Positions 23,401-30,666 of a DNA stretch of 40,601 bases are shown here, piece by piece (the first letter of the stretch is position 1; the number at the start of each line of letters is the position of its first letter). A program made the position numbers and the translations under genes. Under the pieces are notes generated by a model. It made no database searches. It saw only the letters and a program-made list of their open reading frames with translations, and was not told the DNA's origin. The stretch is from SIG440 sp045645485. GTDB taxonomy: Bacteria > Bacillota > Clostridia > Monoglobales > Monoglobaceae. Location: assembly GCA_045645485.1 (NCBI GenBank), contig JAZRIX010000007.1, positions 1-40,601 on the forward strand, read 5' to 3'.

Positions 23401-25228
23401 CAAGAAAAATTCGCTTGACAGAACAACGGAACAAATGACGAACCGGAAGATTTATTCTGTTATGCAAAATGTTCAAAACCGCACTTCTGCGAATATGGTT
23501 CTTGCTAATATTCGTTCAGCACTTACAAACTTTATACCGATTACACAATCTTGGGCACAGGTGTCACCTTTGCGGTCAATACAGGCAACAAAAGACACTA
23601 TTGCAAACGCAATTAAGGATGATGGCTTAATTAACAAGTCAACATTTTTAACAAACAGATTGAGAGAAGCCGACAGTTTGTATAAAACAAATTGGGATAA
23701 AGTGCTTGATAAAGCAGGTATTATGTTTGAGGTTGTCGATAACTTCTCTTCACAAGTAATATGGCGTTCAAAGTATAATCAAAACCTTGACAACGGTATG
23801 ACCGAGGCTGAAGCAATCGCAAACGCTGACCAATTTGCCGAAAATGTAATGGCAGGTCGAAGCAAAGGTAACGAGCCGACATTATTCAATGCGAAAAATC
23901 CGCTTGTGAAAGCCTTTACGATGTTCCAACTTGAAGTAAATAACCAATACGGATATTTATTTAAGGATGTACCGAACGACTTAAAGGCAGAAACGGAGCA
24001 TTGGAAACTAAATCTTGCCAAAGGTTATACAACAGCGTTTGTCGGAGCTTATGTTTACAACGCACTTTTAGAGCAGGTCACAGGTAGTGGCGCAGCACTT
24101 GACCCGATAGGCATTATCGAAGACTTGTTAAAGGATTTAGGCTTATTCGATGATGACGAGGAAAAAGAATTTGAAGATGCCGTAATAAACTTCGGTAAAA
24201 ATGTCGCACAAGAAATCCCTTTTATCGGCGGTTATTTGGGCGGTGGTCGTGTTCCTATAAGCTCTGCTATTCCATATAGCGGTGAATATAGCGGCGGCTT
24301 CTCACAAGCAGGCAAGGATGTTATGAGCGCTGTGGGTGCTGTGGGTGATTTCATTATGGGCGATGGCGATGAAGCTGATTGGAGTGGTGCTAAAAATCTC
24401 GGCAAAGAACTGCTAAATCCGCTATTAAATGTCGGCTTGCCTGTTGGTGGCGGTCAGTTAAAGAAAACTATGCAAGGCTTGAATATGTTCTCTGACGAAC
24501 ATCCTGTTGCCGGTTCATACACCGACAGTGGCGCTCTCCGTTTCCCTGTTGAAGATACGCTCGGCAATCGCATACAAGCAGGGCTGTTTGGTCAGTATGC
24601 AAATGAGAATGCAAGAGAGTATTTTGATAACGGCTACGCTCCGTTAAAGGAAAAGCAAATTCAAGAGTATCAGGACGTTGATTTGCCGATTGCAGACTAT
24701 TGGAAGTATCGTGAAGGATTGGGCGGTTTGAAAACAAATGCAGAAAAAGCAGATTATATTGACAGCCTTGACATTGAGGATTGGCAGAAAAATCTTTTGC
24801 TGAACAATATCCTTGACCGCAAGGAAGATGTTGATATGTCAAATTACGATGACTTTAGTGATTGGGATGAATTTGACTATGCTCAAAAGAATCCCGATAA
24901 GTACGCATTTGCGAAGTCTGTCGGTGGATATTCTGCATACAAGACATACTCCGATGAGTTGTATGACATTAAGGCAGACAAAGACGAATACGGAAAGTCT
25001 ATCAGTGGCAGCAGAAAAGATAAGGTGCTTAATTACATTAACAATCTTGATGCTGACTATGAAACAAAGATTATTCTGTGGAAGTCTGAATATCCTTCTG
25101 ATGATACCTACAATATGGATATTATCAACTATATCAACAATCGAACGGATTTGACCTACGATGAACGAGTTGCCATTTTCACAGAATTAGGCTTTACTGT
25201 TTCAAATGGTTCAGTATATTGGGATTAA
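17420..25228 (+). CDS. Giant polyvalent ejection protein (metallopeptidase, ADP-ribosyltransferase-like and LPD domains)
   Basis: The 2602-residue protein takes about a fifth of the genome. Visible in order: twin motifs FWSNLNEKKKKELL and FWSALNEDKKRELL (5-18, 38-51); Gly/Ala-rich hydrophobic segments (about 95-270) suited to crossing membranes; coiled coil (about 455-515); a metallopeptidase site HEITH (636-640); a second HEIQH (936-940); an unassigned alpha/beta segment (about 1130-1290); an ADP-ribosyltransferase-like domain with YHGTG (H1335), GKGFYFAPTS and EFVVYDPEQV (E1458); coiled coil (about 1590-1700); and C-terminal helices with FQLEVNNQYGYLF, seen in large polyvalent proteins. Such proteins are packaged and injected. 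Enzyme activities are inferred from motifs and none is proven. Confidence 0.85.
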   Translation: MSNEFWSNLNEKKKKELLESSQTQGSSEASEELKASDFWSALNEDKKRELLSSATTDIAPTRTFMQDDDIAPVKGGNKNSVFKSGGFSDGVDGVGDFFGDLGQTVLGTTADLGLGILKGAGRLVEGIVDLGTYGVAGVADLFGADKFAEKTKKVAQYSATDEWTKGATDYVDQYSVLGNKADMVSEGLGQVLGIVATGGAAGAAGLGTAGATALTTGVTFASGMGSGMNEAYEMGASDGSAVAYGATSGAVEAISEMIFGGLGKGSKALGVSKGLTSIDDVFAKKMSNAAAKFITSEAGQKVVGNTLEYAVKSGAEGLEEVISGFGSAIAKDAYLMNGEDEKAFGEILKDENLLEQFVVGSIVSGIAQSGDAFRATRNGRDFVSGLSKNEQTVVDKVFEQRLAEESENRTLSNRDKNKLYERVVEEMKRGYVTTDEIESILGGETYKGYKDLTDKKNSLEERKKAIEEEIKSLVKTPESQFTIEQREKLTSLREEARGIKDELQNLGIKTAKNNLFNEVDKLTSKDTYLRESYNEIARKGQAFEADLTKYAGKQREAIERAVKSGVLNNTNRSHELVDTLSKIEADKGIVFDYTNNAKLKESGFAIEGKTVNGFVKDGGVTLNVQSQKAWQSTVGHEITHVLEGTESYGALQQALFEYAESKGEYQSRYDSLAELYNGVKGYETDFEAKIKKELTADLVGDYLFTDKDFINRLTSNRTLFQKVYDEIKYLCKVATGKEKADIEKVKREFDRAWEEMSADKIPTTGETRLSMSGKSSKTADNSLLAQAEHLLDTGVDSETVRQETGWYKGYDGQWRYEIDDSTFEFHPDGQFTNPDVLRYRELQKKFVNGEITENEFKEMQSLTKVLEGVKITPDTLGDVVSHKELFEAYPQLKNVKFTYNTLDKKTLGSYSPSNKTITLNNNLIGDNEAIKNTLIHEIQHAIQDIEGFAQGASVEYWKEQRQDIVDTISGARANLDLWLDDIGYPEFAKSSMQEVANREKTLEQHWEDCKEFKANSKYAKQIALCEAELAEFQQQYDEITNGMTVYEQYRNTAGEIEARDATNRLNLNAEQRKNTRPDIDRSDVVFAEGNRTSAEIVTLDNGKQYVRASEKQVISGDDTTQWANQVADFINKELRNWDDFEILTVEGDVLTLTRDTAYKAGTRGDIKNPDGTYRAMTDAEYRTKLNAEIHINELAEVSKKNNKPPKADKKKHRFAKDGFTYRTAYFEDYDGEYYRITISIGHNGDVATVYNVGKIKKDSLPNGNIKTVLSGSKPNSSSLSNSIAQLPENVNTQFSLSREADTDYMSAVERGDTETAQKIVDEAAKNAGYNIKAYHGTGYDFTVFDKSKQGDNYQDWGRLGKGFYFAPTSREAETWAEHSRGSLNKVMPVYLRSENMLDSFEALPDNLKDTIPENWDSLTRRLAEKYAYNYIEYMQEFGYNVQQILTEKGYDGINGHTEFVVYDPEQVKSADTVTYDDKGNVIPLSQRFDSSKVDIRNSLSDGNEVLAPYGDLDLRNIGVPLKDVALEQDIAPVAEGVAKNATTTTDAPMPSNSTPKSAQIANGTRGDNLLVESLDNYPMETVEQKVAENIRAIEGELADNRDLRREAEANYNSQIAKLQKEYNSKKNKETKVAYELLQSISRLERLKASTDAKFAKRISDLEARVEKMKDPQYSRAMYKRAKMEEHAKFAEDLIGDTSTWVDKKLGLQYATNTERRNLRDIVRDENGNADIARADAINDALNGQYNRNQAERNRKDNEISQKYRDLKVNRHESVYANMLGELRHNPETTLTEKDVNEYYEEHKNKIDTKKVDKFIDYVRSDLDYFFESLNTKLREQGMKEIPYRKGYFPHKVEPKQNFIQKLLNWKTQDTEIPTSIAGLTEDFKPVKSYQSFDKQRHSDETDYDLMRLFQNYKNGALDWIYHLEDIQKRRAVENYIRYTHSEEGIQARIKEVYANEDFDADEAQAEIEKILTEAKNPLNNFVQDFTTHTNILAGKKNSLDRTTEQMTNRKIYSVMQNVQNRTSANMVLANIRSALTNFIPITQSWAQVSPLRSIQATKDTIANAIKDDGLINKSTFLTNRLREADSLYKTNWDKVLDKAGIMFEVVDNFSSQVIWRSKYNQNLDNGMTEAEAIANADQFAENVMAGRSKGNEPTLFNAKNPLVKAFTMFQLEVNNQYGYLFKDVPNDLKAETEHWKLNLAKGYTTAFVGAYVYNALLEQVTGSGAALDPIGIIEDLLKDLGLFDDDEEKEFEDAVINFGKNVAQEIPFIGGYLGGGRVPISSAIPYSGEYSGGFSQAGKDVMSAVGAVGDFIMGDGDEADWSGAKNLGKELLNPLLNVGLPVGGGQLKKTMQGLNMFSDEHPVAGSYTDSGALRFPVEDTLGNRIQAGLFGQYANENAREYFDNGYAPLKEKQIQEYQDVDLPIADYWKYREGLGGLKTNAEKADYIDSLDIEDWQKNLLLNNILDRKEDVDMSNYDDFSDWDEFDYAQKNPDKYAFAKSVGGYSAYKTYSDELYDIKADKDEYGKSISGSRKDKVLNYINNLDADYETKIILWKSEYPSDDTYNMDIINYINNRTDLTYDERVAIFTELGFTVSNGSVYWD

Positions 25229-25230
25229 AC

Positions 25231-25259
25231 AAAAGGGGCTGAAATCAGCCCCTTTTCTA
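25231..25259 (+). terminator. Intrinsic terminator after the giant gene
   Basis: AAGGGGCTGA pairs with TCAGCCCCTT and is followed by TTCT. The stem is long and GC-rich, with As before it, so it may work in both directions. Confidence 0.85.
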
Positions 25260-25276
25260 TTGAAAGGAGTGGTGTT

Positions 25277-25846
25277 ATGTCGGAAAAACAGGATAGAACT
25301 GGCGTGAGAACTCCGGCACAACTTGAACAAAAATATAACTTCGGCAAGACATTTGCTGATATGCTCGGTCTTATCAATGACAACCGAGACAAATCCGATA
25401 AAGCCATATCGGGATTGCAGGACTTGAAAATGCAGACCTCGTCCGAACTTGCGAGAACATCAAGCGAGATTTACGCACAGGTTAAAGCCGTTTCTGACGA
25501 TGTTAATATGTTGGCGAAGGTAAAATTGAGTGCGGAAGATGTTACTATTGCAGTCGAGAGAGAGTTGGCAAACGGTGTTGACCGAGTGGAAACCGAATCG
25601 GGCTACAGATTCGATGCTGACGGACTGACAATCTCAAAGAGTGGCGAACAGATGAAGAATGTGCTTGATAACACCGGAATGTACGTTACACACTCTGGTG
25701 ACGAAATTTTGACGGCTAACAACAAGGGTGTTAATGCTGTAAATCTTCAAGCTAAAACATATTTGATCATCGGTGAAGGTGAAGGCACAAGCCGTTTTGA
25801 AAATTATGGTATATTACGCACAGGGTGCTTTTGGGTAGGGGGTTGA
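25277..25846 (+). CDS. Minor tail/appendage protein
   Basis: The 189-residue protein has AAAGGAG before its ATG. It starts MSEKQDRTGVRTPAQLEQKYNFGKTFADMLGLINDNRDK, a segment common near the end of Firmicutes tail-spike and endopeptidase proteins. A helical part follows (SSELARTSSEIYAQVKAVSDDVNML), then a beta-rich C-terminus (GYRFDADGLTISKSGEQMKNVLDNTGMYVTHSGDEILTANNKGVNAVNLQ...SRFENYGILRTGCFWVG). Here it stands alone rather than fused to a spike. It is probably a trimeric virion appendage component. Confidence 0.78.
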   Translation: MSEKQDRTGVRTPAQLEQKYNFGKTFADMLGLINDNRDKSDKAISGLQDLKMQTSSELARTSSEIYAQVKAVSDDVNMLAKVKLSAEDVTIAVERELANGVDRVETESGYRFDADGLTISKSGEQMKNVLDNTGMYVTHSGDEILTANNKGVNAVNLQAKTYLIIGEGEGTSRFENYGILRTGCFWVGG

Positions 25847-25850
25847 TTGA

Positions 25851-27569
25851 ATGGCAAGTATATCAGCAAACGGTAGCAAAGGTCATCATAAATTCACCTT
25901 GACCGTTACGGAAACAAGTACATCGGTATCAAATAATACATCTACAATAAGTTTTAGGTTTCAAATAGACCCTATTAAAATCCCGTCTTCAGCAGCAAAT
26001 GCGTGGGATTGGGAACAATATACTAACCCATCCAATACGATATCATACAAAGTCGTTATAAACGGAACTACTTATTCAGGCACAATTCCGGAATATGATG
26101 CTATGGGTACGCTCACCTTAAAGAGTGGCACACAGACGGTATCGCATAACGCTGACGGAACAAAAACGCTTTCGTTTTCCTTTGTTGTCACCGATGCTAC
26201 AACAGTCAATTTCACAAGTGGTAATGCAAGCGCAAACGGAACATTGGCATTGACACCACTTGCAACCGAAAAACCAAGCACAGGTGCTGCACCTATAATT
26301 AACGCCTATGTTGAAGATATAAACGATGAAACAATCCGCTTGACAGGTAATAGTAGCAAACTTATCAGGTATCACAGCACTGCGTATGCGACAATGGATG
26401 TTTATCCTCAAGGCGGTGCTGCAATAGCCGAAGACTATTTAATTATCAGAAATGGTAGCCAAACAGGTTATGATTATAGCCATAGATTCTCTGAGGTAGA
26501 AAGCAATGTGTTCAACTTCTCTGCTGAAGATGACAGAGGATATGTCGGAACAAAGACCGTCACAGTAGATATGGTCAACTATGTGCCATTAACCTGTACT
26601 ATGGCTAATTGCAACCCCGATGCAAACGGAGATATGCGTTTATCGTGTTTCGGAAACTACTTTAACGGCTCTTTTGGTAAAGAATACAACGAGCTGACGG
26701 TATGTTACGAATACTATGGCGGTGGAGACGACGGCGGTACAGGCGAAATGACTGTGTCAACATCGGGAAACACTTACTCTGCTTATGCTGATTTGAGTGG
26801 ATTGGATTATCAGACATCCTATACTTTCACCATAACGGCAACAGACAAATTGGAAGAAGTTGAAACCACAAATTCGGGAGTAAAGAGCAAACCTATATTC
26901 CATTGGGGCGAAAACGATTTCGCTTTTGAAGTGCCTGTCAATTTCAATAGTACAGATGAAATGAGATTTAAGGGCGATTTGCGGTTAAAAGGCGATGAGA
27001 ACTATGGTAACACACTATATTTCGGAGATGGTTCGTATTGTTGTATTACAGATGGAGAAGAAAGTTATAAGCCAGACGATAGAATGACAATCAAGGCTAA
27101 AAGCTTGAACCTTAACCTTACTTCCACTGACACTAAAATTCCTCAATTTAGTATAAATGGCAGACCTGTTTGGGGAACTTGGACTCCCGAACTGTATAGC
27201 TCCGCTGTGTCCTATTACAATGTTCAAGAGGGTTGGTATCAAAGACTTGGGAATGTAGTTACTATTGGATGGTATATAGAGGCGTATATCAAATACGGGT
27301 ATAACGATACCTTGTTAGAAATCAGCGGAAGCCCTGCTTTTCCTGTGGCAAATGCCTTCGGTGGTGGTCTTGCCTATAATGTATATCTAACTGCAGGTCA
27401 CGCTTTTGAGTGTTGGTGTATTGATAGAGGGAATAACTTGATAACTGCGAGGACTCAGCCTTGCAATAATACTTCCGCAGGAAATTTGAATATAGGAAGC
27501 ACGTGTAATTATCCTTCAGGTGGCGGTCAAATTAAATTGTCCGGAACTATTTGCTATATGACAAGTTAA
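25851..27569 (+). CDS. DUF859-like minor structural/tail fibre protein
   Basis: The 572-residue protein begins MASISANGSKGHHKFTLTVTETSTSVSNNTSTISFRFQI, matching the N-terminus of DUF859-type phage structural proteins ('G..GhH.f.L.V.e...sv.nNtS.v.f.f'). It continues as tandem immunoglobulin-like beta domains (about 1-330), with FHWGENDFAFEVPVNFNS at about 350 as an attachment stalk and a C-terminal knob (about 440-572, WGTWTPELYSSAVSYYNVQEGWYQRLGNVVTIGWYIEA). It likely forms or carries a tail fibre that contacts the host. It is read from a GATTGA-coupled start just after the previous gene. Confidence 0.8.
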   Translation: MASISANGSKGHHKFTLTVTETSTSVSNNTSTISFRFQIDPIKIPSSAANAWDWEQYTNPSNTISYKVVINGTTYSGTIPEYDAMGTLTLKSGTQTVSHNADGTKTLSFSFVVTDATTVNFTSGNASANGTLALTPLATEKPSTGAAPIINAYVEDINDETIRLTGNSSKLIRYHSTAYATMDVYPQGGAAIAEDYLIIRNGSQTGYDYSHRFSEVESNVFNFSAEDDRGYVGTKTVTVDMVNYVPLTCTMANCNPDANGDMRLSCFGNYFNGSFGKEYNELTVCYEYYGGGDDGGTGEMTVSTSGNTYSAYADLSGLDYQTSYTFTITATDKLEEVETTNSGVKSKPIFHWGENDFAFEVPVNFNSTDEMRFKGDLRLKGDENYGNTLYFGDGSYCCITDGEESYKPDDRMTIKAKSLNLNLTSTDTKIPQFSINGRPVWGTWTPELYSSAVSYYNVQEGWYQRLGNVVTIGWYIEAYIKYGYNDTLLEISGSPAFPVANAFGGGLAYNVYLTAGHAFECWCIDRGNNLITARTQPCNNTSAGNLNIGSTCNYPSGGGQIKLSGTICYMTS

Positions 27570-27587
27570 AAAGAAAGGGTGTTTAAG

Positions 27588-27929
27588 ATGTGGGATAGTA
27601 TTGATGCAATAATTAAAATAGCAGCTTTACTTGGCGCTATAGGTGTTATAGTTGGGGTTGTTATTAAGGCTATTAAATTTATAGTCGGTATCGCAAATAA
27701 AATTGAACTGTTGACTGAAACAATAGGGGAATTGAAAACCCATTCCCAAGAAAATTATATGTCATTACTTCGCTTAACTATAATGAGCAGTGAAATGCCC
27801 ATTGGTGAACGAATCAACGCAGGATATAAATATTTAGAAAACAAGGGGAATGGTGAAGTAAAAAAGTTCCTAATAAATGAGTTAGACATAACAGAACCGG
27901 TGGCACACGCACCGCACTATAAAAAATGA
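27588..27929 (+). CDS. Single-pass membrane protein of the lysis region
   Basis: I start at ATG 27588 (MWDSIDAIIKIAALLGAIGVIVGVVIKAIKFIVGIANKIELL), with AGAAAGGGTG upstream; a GTG at 27579 would overlap that site. The 113-residue protein has one hydrophobic helix (about 8-36), then a helical cytoplasmic part ending HAPHYKK. It sits immediately before the holin and endolysin, so it may be a second holin, an antiholin or a lysis accessory. No family is firmly recognised. Confidence 0.68.
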   Translation: MWDSIDAIIKIAALLGAIGVIVGVVIKAIKFIVGIANKIELLTETIGELKTHSQENYMSLLRLTIMSSEMPIGERINAGYKYLENKGNGEVKKFLINELDITEPVAHAPHYKK

Positions 27930-27943
27930 AAGAAGGTATAAAT

Positions 27944-28303
27944 ATGGAACTGTTCTTGCAATTTATCAACGAGTACGGAACAACTATTCTTTACACGCTC
28001 TTGACGGCATTATTTGGGTATCTTGGCATAGTTGCCAAAAAGTATTTTGATAAGTGGTTTGCGACCAAAGAAAAGAAAGAGATCGCAAAAGAGGTTGTGC
28101 GATTTACAGAGCAAGTATATAAGGCTCTGCACGGACAGGAAAAACTGAATAAGGCTATGGAAGCAATGTCGCAGATGTTAGCAGAAAAAGGCATACATAT
28201 TACTGAACTTGAAATGCAAGTATTGCTTGAAGCTGCCGTTGCGGAATTTAACAAGGCTTTTGAAAAGAAAGGTGATGAAGAAAATGACACTCTCTCCGTT
28301 TGA
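27944..28303 (+). CDS. Holin, LLH-like
   Basis: From ATG 27944 (AGAAGG upstream) the product has 119 residues: one N-terminal membrane helix (FINEYGTTILYTLLTALFGYLGIVAKKYF, about 7-35), then a long charged amphipathic tail (ATKEKKEIAKEVVRFTEQVYKALHGQEKLNKAMEAMSQMLAEKGIHITELEMQVLLEAAVAEFN). This matches the LL-H family of Firmicutes phage holins, which make pores in the cell membrane and let the endolysin reach the wall. Its 3' end overlaps the endolysin start by 20 bases. Confidence 0.82.
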   Translation: MELFLQFINEYGTTILYTLLTALFGYLGIVAKKYFDKWFATKEKKEIAKEVVRFTEQVYKALHGQEKLNKAMEAMSQMLAEKGIHITELEMQVLLEAAVAEFNKAFEKKGDEENDTLSV

Positions 28304-28862
28304 ATCTAATAAATATAAGGTGACTTCTCCTTACGGACAGCGAACACTGAACGGAAAGTTACAGAATCACAGTGGTGTTGACCTTGTAGGCGATGGCACA
28401 AAGGCTGTTTGTGCGGTATGTGACGGAACTGTTCTTCAGTCAAGAATTGTAACAGACAAATCCAATGCAACGTGGCAGTGGGGAAATTATGTATCGGTAC
28501 AGGCTACTGATGGCACAGTACATTATTATTGCCACCTTGATTCAAGAGCCGTTAAAAAGGGAGATAAGGTTAAGAAAGGTCAGCGTTTAGGTATTATGGG
28601 CAACACAGGTTATTCCTTTGGGGCACATCTTCATTTTGAAGTACGCAGAAGCAACAAGGCGATTAACGCTGCCGAATATTTGGGTATTCCGAATAAGACC
28701 GGAAAATACGATGTTCGTTCAATGAATACCGAAATGTATGTTGACGGAATTATCGAAAAGGCAGGATTCAGCAAACCTGCAGCAGTTAGAACAGCTTTGC
28801 TCGGAGTGAAGCACAGCAGTCCTGACGAACTGTATCGCAAGATCTATGAGAAGATGAAATAA
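28284..28862 (+). CDS. Endolysin, M23-family metallopeptidase
   Basis: From ATG 28284 the product has 192 residues; AAAGGTGATG lies upstream, and ATG 28275 is an alternative. The M23 (LytM-type) domain shows H29 and D33 (NHSGVDL), H84 (YCHLD), and H115 and H117 (GAHLHFEV), the zinc ligands and catalytic residues. It would cut peptide cross-bridges of the wall. The C-terminal part (about 135-192, YDVRSMNTEMYVDGIIEKAGFSKPAAVRTALLG) is a small helical region, perhaps for wall binding. There is no signal peptide, so export through the holin is expected. Confidence 0.9.
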   Translation: MTLSPFESNKYKVTSPYGQRTLNGKLQNHSGVDLVGDGTKAVCAVCDGTVLQSRIVTDKSNATWQWGNYVSVQATDGTVHYYCHLDSRAVKKGDKVKKGQRLGIMGNTGYSFGAHLHFEVRRSNKAINAAEYLGIPNKTGKYDVRSMNTEMYVDGIIEKAGFSKPAAVRTALLGVKHSSPDELYRKIYEKMK

Positions 28863-28867
28863 AAATT

Positions 28868-28902
28868 GGGGGTATCCGTAATGGATGCCCCCTTCTTTTT
28901 TA
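28868..28902 (+). terminator. Strong terminator at the end of the late operon
   Basis: GGGGGTATCC pairs with GGATGCCCCC around GTAAT (one G-T pair), followed by TTCTTTTTTA. It ends the rightward late transcript where it meets leftward genes. The A-run before it (AAAAATT) may let it act leftward too. Confidence 0.88.
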
Positions 28903-29055
28903 TGCGTTCATCATCTCAATCATTGTTTCTTTTGTGATGATTCCCTGCTCATACAATTCAAAAATCTTGTCCGTGCGTTTTTCCTTTCGCTCAACGTATT
29001 CTTCCTCTGTTATCTCTCCTGTTAGAAGAAGCACTTCTAATCGACCAATTAACAT
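28900..29055 (-). CDS. Small helical protein downstream of integrase, SHOCT-like
   Basis: On the minus strand ATG 29055-29053, after AAAGGATGTG, opens 51 codons: MLIGRLEVLLLTGEITEEEYVERKEKRTDKIFELYEQGIITKETMIEMMNA. The pattern 'L..L...G.IT.EEY..rK..' resembles SHOCT-type short helical domains, here perhaps twice (GEITEEEYVERK, QGIITKETMIEM). It follows integrase in the same direction but lies on the far side of the candidate attP, so integration would separate the two genes. It might be an integrase partner such as a directionality factor, by position only. Confidence 0.65.
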   Translation of the reverse strand: MLIGRLEVLLLTGEITEEEYVERKEKRTDKIFELYEQGIITKETMIEMMNA

Positions 29056-29080
29056 ATTGTCACATCCTTTGTTGTATTAA

Positions 29081-29128
29081 GTAGTGTTCATAAGCTTACA
29101 CACACATGGGTAGACATATGAACACTAC
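29081..29128. other. Candidate phage attachment site (attP)
   Basis: A perfect 12-bp inverted repeat, GTAGTGTTCATA (29081-29092) and TATGAACACTAC (29117-29128), flanks a 24-bp centre, 48 bp in all. It lies 16 bases past the integrase stop. Large serine recombinases use attP sites of about 50 bp with imperfect dyad symmetry next to int, with crossover at the central dinucleotide, here AC at 29104-29105. The repeat could instead be a transcript hairpin, but it lacks a U-tract. Confidence 0.7.
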
Positions 29129-29143
29129 AAGGGCAAAAAGCTG

Positions 29144-30661
29144 TTACCGTGGGAGTTTGGGGTAGATAACGATGCTTACATCATCGTCCTGTGAACGGAA
29201 CACAGTCACTTTTTCAAGGACTTCTTTCCAAAGCATATTCTTTTCCTTGTTTGTCATTTCGTCATAATTATCTAACAGTCTTTGAGTCTTCGGGATGAGG
29301 CTTACTGCATCCGCTTCTGTTTTGGTTTGGGTCTTGATTTGCTCCAAAAGGTCTTTCTCGTCCTGTCTCAACTGCACAAGCTCGGATTCAAGTTTAGAGT
29401 TTCTTCGGTTGAAGAGATCGAGCGAATATGTTCCTTTTTCAAGAAGGTCGCAAAGGTTATCCTGTTGCTTAACCAATTCCGCAATTTTGTTTCTTAAAAT
29501 CTCTAAAGCATCTTGATGTTTATCATCGTTCTTCGGAATGTCGGCAACGATTTGAATGACATAATTGTGAAGCCAATCTTTCATTTGTGTGTAAACCGCT
29601 TCCTCGACAATGTGACATTTGATTGTTCTGCCGCCGCATTTGTTCCTGCAAAAATACCACGGTGCAGTATTATGTTTTTTGGAAGGAACATTCTTTGCCA
29701 TTGTTCGTCCACATTTTTCACACACAACAAGTGTGGCAAGTGGATTTGTCAACTCTTTTCCAATCTTAACAGGTGGGATGTATCGCTCTGATCTAACTAC
29801 TGTACATCTTCCCCACGTTTCTTCGTCAATGATCGCTTCCTGTAAACCGTCATACACGGAATAATCGTTAGCGGTATGTCGTTTCTTTTCGACTTTCCCA
29901 TCAACGATTGTTTTCTTTTGCTTGGATTTTCCCCACGCAATTTTACCGACATAAACCTCATTATTGATGATGTTTGATACGGTCTTCCAACTCCATTTGT
30001 TGCCCTTCAAAGAAGGGATGCGAAGCTCTTCCAATCGGTGTGCAATGGCGTGATACCCCATATGTTCTTCCGTGTACCATTGGAATATCATTTGTACAAC
30101 CTTCGCTTCATCAGGCTTGACTTTGAGGGTATTTCCCTTTTCGCCTTTCAGTTTTACTATTTCATAGCCGTAAGGGGGAACAGAGCCGAGGAATTTTCCT
30201 TCTGCTGCGGAATCACTTCGCCCACGGATAAGGCGTTTGGTGATAGTTTTGTGTTCATATCTACTGAACATAAATTTCATATCCGCAAACTGCTCGTCCT
30301 GTTCGTTATTCAAATCATATACTTTCGTTGGTGTGATGATTTTGCAATCATTCACTTGTAACACCTGTGTGATATATCCGCTATCCATACTTGAACCACG
30401 AGAGATACGGTCAATATCCATACAGACAACACCGTCATATTCCCCGGTATTGACAAGCTCCAACAGCTTCATTGCCATTGGTCTACCTGCCAAAGACTCT
30501 CCGGAAACAACTTCTTTCAGGACAACATCAACTTGTAACTTGTGGCTTTTGCAGAAGTCTGTCAAGGTGCGCTCGTGGCGTTTTAGTGTTTCTTCCACAG
30601 ATACATCTTCAAAATCTCTATCCATCTGCGATTTACGCAGATACATAATATATAAGCCCAT
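29144..30661 (-). CDS. int: Large serine recombinase (integrase)
   Basis: The 505-residue protein has an N-terminal resolvase domain with the catalytic serine in YLRKS (S11) and downstream VVSGESLAGRPMAMKLLELVNTGEYDGVVCMDIDRISRGS (about 47-88). A recombinase domain follows (PPYGYEIVK, about 163-171; YHAIAHRLEELRIPS), then a zinc ribbon (CEKCGRTM ... CRNKCGG) and a coiled-coil motif (about 385-455) that controls direction. It inserts phage DNA into the host chromosome between attP and attB. AAGGAGTG precedes its ATG. It is last but one in a leftward operon with a membrane protein and an HTH regulator. Confidence 0.93.
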   Translation of the reverse strand: MGLYIMYLRKSQMDRDFEDVSVEETLKRHERTLTDFCKSHKLQVDVVLKEVVSGESLAGRPMAMKLLELVNTGEYDGVVCMDIDRISRGSSMDSGYITQVLQVNDCKIITPTKVYDLNNEQDEQFADMKFMFSRYEHKTITKRLIRGRSDSAAEGKFLGSVPPYGYEIVKLKGEKGNTLKVKPDEAKVVQMIFQWYTEEHMGYHAIAHRLEELRIPSLKGNKWSWKTVSNIINNEVYVGKIAWGKSKQKKTIVDGKVEKKRHTANDYSVYDGLQEAIIDEETWGRCTVVRSERYIPPVKIGKELTNPLATLVVCEKCGRTMAKNVPSKKHNTAPWYFCRNKCGGRTIKCHIVEEAVYTQMKDWLHNYVIQIVADIPKNDDKHQDALEILRNKIAELVKQQDNLCDLLEKGTYSLDLFNRRNSKLESELVQLRQDEKDLLEQIKTQTKTEADAVSLIPKTQRLLDNYDEMTNKEKNMLWKEVLEKVTVFRSQDDDVSIVIYPKLPR

Positions 30662-30666
30662 TTATT

